Of a stretch of DNA of 31,902 nucleotides, positions 29,601-31,902 are shown in pieces (position 1 is the first letter of the stretch; the number at the start of each line of letters is the position of its first letter). The translations under genes and the position numbers were made by a program. Source of the DNA: Sergeia podlipaevii (taxonomy: Eukaryota > Euglenozoa > Kinetoplastea > Trypanosomatida > Trypanosomatidae); the NCBI GenBank assembly GCA_030849805.1, contig JASANZ010002003.1, positions 1 to 31,902 of the forward strand, read 5' to 3'. The notes under the pieces were generated by a model. It worked only from the letters and a program-made list of their open reading frames with translations. It had not been told where the DNA came from and did no database searches.

Positions 29601-31628
29601 AGTACGGACGAGCAAGCGGAGGATTTTAGATCCTCTACATCGACCAGCCCTCCTCAACTTTCTTATGTTCTTTCAGCCGCCGCTGCTGCAGGTACTGCTA
29701 CTACTACTATGAATACTGGAACGAAGAGCCACGTGAGCGCTGCGGGAAGGGCGGAAGCAACGAGCGCAATGTTAGACCCCGCCACGGACACGCATGCTCA
29801 TCATCAGCACTACCACCGTCAACAGAAGGAGGAAGAAAGGCAATCACTTGTTGAGGAAGCACAGCAGCTGCAGCAGCAGTTTCAGCCTCCGCCACTGATG
29901 CCGTCAATGTTGTCTCCATCAGTGACTCAGCATGAAGAAGTATGTAAAGAGGAAGAAGAAGATCAGAAAGTAGGTGCTCAGCAATCTACTATGAAAAATG
30001 CAGCAGCTGATGATGCTGATGCTGTTGCTGTGGTACTGCCGTCAATGGTGGAAGCACTACGGCTCAAGAAATGTCATGGAGAAGATGAAGAGAAAGAAAC
30101 TGCAGCAGACGGCCCCGCTGAGCAAAGTCATGTTGGCCATTGCGATGCGGTTCATGCCTATATCGCTACGCCCTTCTGCGATGACGAGGCGGATGCTCGT
30201 GGAGTGGCTGAGTTGTCGAAGAGCGATGAAGTCTTCGCTGCTGCCGATGCCGTCTCTGCTGCACAGCCTCTCTTTTTCTCTCCTCCTCTTCTACAGGAGC
30301 AGCGCGACCGCTGCTCTAGTGATATTTTCAACGATGAAACGCTTAAGAGTCGACACCAAACTGAGTGTCTAGTGGGCCCATTTTCTGACCAGCAACTGCC
30401 TTCATCGCCGACACACCACAACACGACGAACGAAGTTGTCACGGCAGATGCAAGCGGGATGCCACCTCCATCGAGTGAGGGAGAGGATGCTTTGGTGACA
30501 GCAACACCAGCAGCAGCATTAACTGCACCTGCACCTGTACCTGTGACAGAGGCTGCGGTAGCTTCCATATTACCATCACAAGCCACTGAGCAAAGCCACG
30601 AGAGGGGCGAAGCGGCCGAGGTCACTAGCAAAGAGGAAGAGAAAATAAAAGAAAAGAAGATGAAGAAGGACGGCGACAAGGAGGGTGACAAGGGGCGACG
30701 ATGCCGCGACTGTGGTGAGAAGGCGGTGGAGAAGTGGCAAGGTTTAGGCTCATCATTGGATAGGAAAGATGGCAATACAAAGGCTGAAACAGACGGCGTG
30801 ACATGCCTGACACTACCAAAGGAGAAGCCTGCCTTGACCATCGAAGGAGAAGAAAAGGAAGACCCACCGGTGGCGTTACGCCATGAAGAAGCCGCCGGAG
30901 GCCCCGCCACTGTGGCGGCGGCGGCGGTGGTGGGGATGATATCTGGTTCGTGTCAAACAGAGACGAACGTGTGCTGTTTCCCTACAAGGGCTGTCTCTCT
31001 GACGGCAACTGTAGAGGATATTGAACCTCCCCAGGATGAGGAGGAGGAGGAGGTGCAGCGGCAGCAGCACATCCACGAAAAGGCAGAGCCGATGACAACG
31101 GTTGCGGCGGCGGTTGAGATGGTGCAGGAGCTGACCTCCCCGCTACCCCCATATTCATACTACAGCGTTATGAGACATAACGGTATGTTCCACGCAGACA
31201 GCGCACTTTTCCTTTCTTCTTCTCATTATCGATATAATACGTCTACACGCCCCGCGTACAAACCCCTTGGCGCTCCTGTCGCTCGCAAAGAAAGTGATGC
31301 AGCAAGGAGCGGGGGAGGAGGAGGAGGCTATAGCAATGATGGCAGCCAGCGCGTCAGTCAGGAGAATACTCACCGCAGTGAGTCACCGCTGCTCTCTCAC
31401 CTTGGCGTCATCAGCAGCAGCAGCAGCAGCAGTGCACACGCTAGCAATATTGCTGCTGCTGCTGCTGCTGCGCAACCACAACGGTTACCACAAGCTGGAC
31501 AGCGTGACCGTGCAGCAACAGTGCACGAGGACTCGCTGACGTTCTTAGTTGCAGGTGGAGAGGGGTGCTTAATGGATACTGCACGTACTGCGAGAAGAAG
31601 TAATACTGGCCGTAGTGCGTACTTCTAA
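22824..31628 (+). CDS. Giant low-complexity hypothetical protein with one ordered segment
   Basis: I do not recognise this 2934-residue protein. It is one exon from the first ATG after a clear acceptor to a TAA. It is dominated by Ser, Thr, Ala, Gly, Gln, Asn, His, Glu and Asp runs, including ten consecutive His (276-285) and eight Gln (28551-28574). Two segments look ordered: residues 223-263, and above all 443-520. The latter contains RLSHKMKELEKKLFFLSVNL followed by an Arg/Glu-rich helix (CRARYERTRDLQRVL). A lone CRDC pair (2627-2630) sits in a Lys/Arg/Glu-rich stretch and is too isolated to call a zinc site. The C-terminal 150 residues include a Tyr-rich patch (about 2773-2817) before more Gly, Ser and Ala runs. 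There is no signal peptide, membrane span or catalytic motif. A scaffold or cytoskeleton-associated protein is conceivable, but that is only inference. Confidence 0.85.
23649..23678 (+). repeat. CAT-repeat coding for ten consecutive histidines
   Basis: Nine CAT codons and one CAC run without interruption inside gene 6. Near-pure codon use points to recent slippage. Confidence 0.9.
28551..28574 (+). repeat. CAG-repeat coding for eight glutamines
   Basis: Seven CAG codons followed by CAA inside gene 6, preceded by ATG. It is one of many CAG/GCA/AGC tracts read as Gln, Ala or Ser, depending on frame. Confidence 0.9.
29408..29435. repeat. Perfect 12-bp inverted repeat with GGAG loop inside gene 6
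   Basis: CGTGGTACTGTC (29408-29419) is followed by GGAG and then by its exact reverse complement GACAGTACCACG (29424-29435). It lies within codons for about residues 2195-2204. The arms are of mixed composition, unlike the surrounding repeats, and should form a stable RNA hairpin. Confidence 0.85.
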
Positions 31629-31902
31629 TTCAGAAGGAAAGGAAAGGAAAATAAAGAGAAAATGATGAAAACGACAACGAAAATACGTACATATATATAC
31701 ATTATTGTAATGTGCTTTACCCAATCACACCACAGCTCACATACAGTAGAGCCACTTGTGTGTGTATGTGCGCCAATAATTTGCCCCTCTGCTCTATGTT
31801 GAAATACTTTTATCTCTTCTGTATTTTTTCTTCTTTCTGCTTTTTTTTTTTTTAAACAGGATATTACATTTTCTATCGTATCTACATCCTAGTTACATTA
31901 TT
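31629..31902 (+). other. 3' flank of gene 6 and start of the next spacer
   Basis: No gene is supported in these 274 bases. They hold short AT repeats and, towards the end, a T/C-rich tract. Confidence 0.6.
31820..31859 (+). promoter_or_regulatory. Predicted trans-splice acceptor for a gene beyond the window
   Basis: A T/C tract with a 13-T run (about 31841-31853) is followed by ACAG, with the AG at 31858-31859. By analogy with the other acceptors here, a further + strand gene is expected to start past 31902. Confidence 0.5.

Noticed and set aside
30702..30713. CRDC pair in gene 6 as a zinc finger
   Set aside because: No second Cys/His pair is found at a suitable distance in the surrounding Lys/Glu-rich sequence.
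30158..30910. Reverse-strand open frame of 250 codons inside gene 6
   Set aside because: It mirrors the low-complexity coding bias of the + strand gene, has no recognisable domain, and would be the only reverse-strand gene.

Overview
The window looks like nuclear DNA of a kinetoplastid protist, most probably a trypanosomatid; I cannot resolve the genus. Six protein-coding loci all lie on the + strand. Each has one long exon, up to about 9.5 kb, and none needs a spliced intron except possibly the disrupted fourth locus. Each intact start is the first ATG after a pyrimidine tract followed by AG, as expected for spliced-leader trans-splicing of a polycistronic transcript. Spacers are AT-rich and full of homopolymers and microsatellites. 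Coding regions are GC-richer and carry many amino-acid runs. The genetic code appears standard: thousands of codons are free of stops, and the six genes end in TAA or TAG.

Layout: (1) 799-10290, a 3163-residue, Ser/Thr-Pro-rich, low-complexity protein with a basic C-terminus. (2) 11656-12291, a small protein with a possible mitochondrial presequence and a decapeptide repeat. (3) 12870-15770, a glycerate kinase of the GlxK/GarK family, enlarged to 966 residues by low-complexity insertions between conserved motifs. This is the only gene with a confident function. (4) 16282-20072, an unrecognised gene split by an apparent frameshift at a T10 tract and an in-frame TAA at 16839; both halves otherwise look coding. 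(5) 20815-21498, a small basic protein with weak resemblance to the ribosome-biogenesis factor SLX9/FAM207. (6) 22824-31628, a 2934-residue low-complexity protein with one compact ordered segment. A last pyrimidine-AG site at 31858-31859 suggests another + strand gene just beyond the window.

The genes do not form a recognisable pathway. Neighbours in trypanosomatid polycistrons are usually unrelated in function, so the order says little about roles. No tRNA, rRNA, transposon, CRISPR array or virus was identified. The points most worth a second look are the split fourth gene, the inserted glycerate kinase, a perfect 12-bp hairpin inside gene 6, the density of proline-directed kinase sites in gene 1, and the decapeptide repeat in gene 2.
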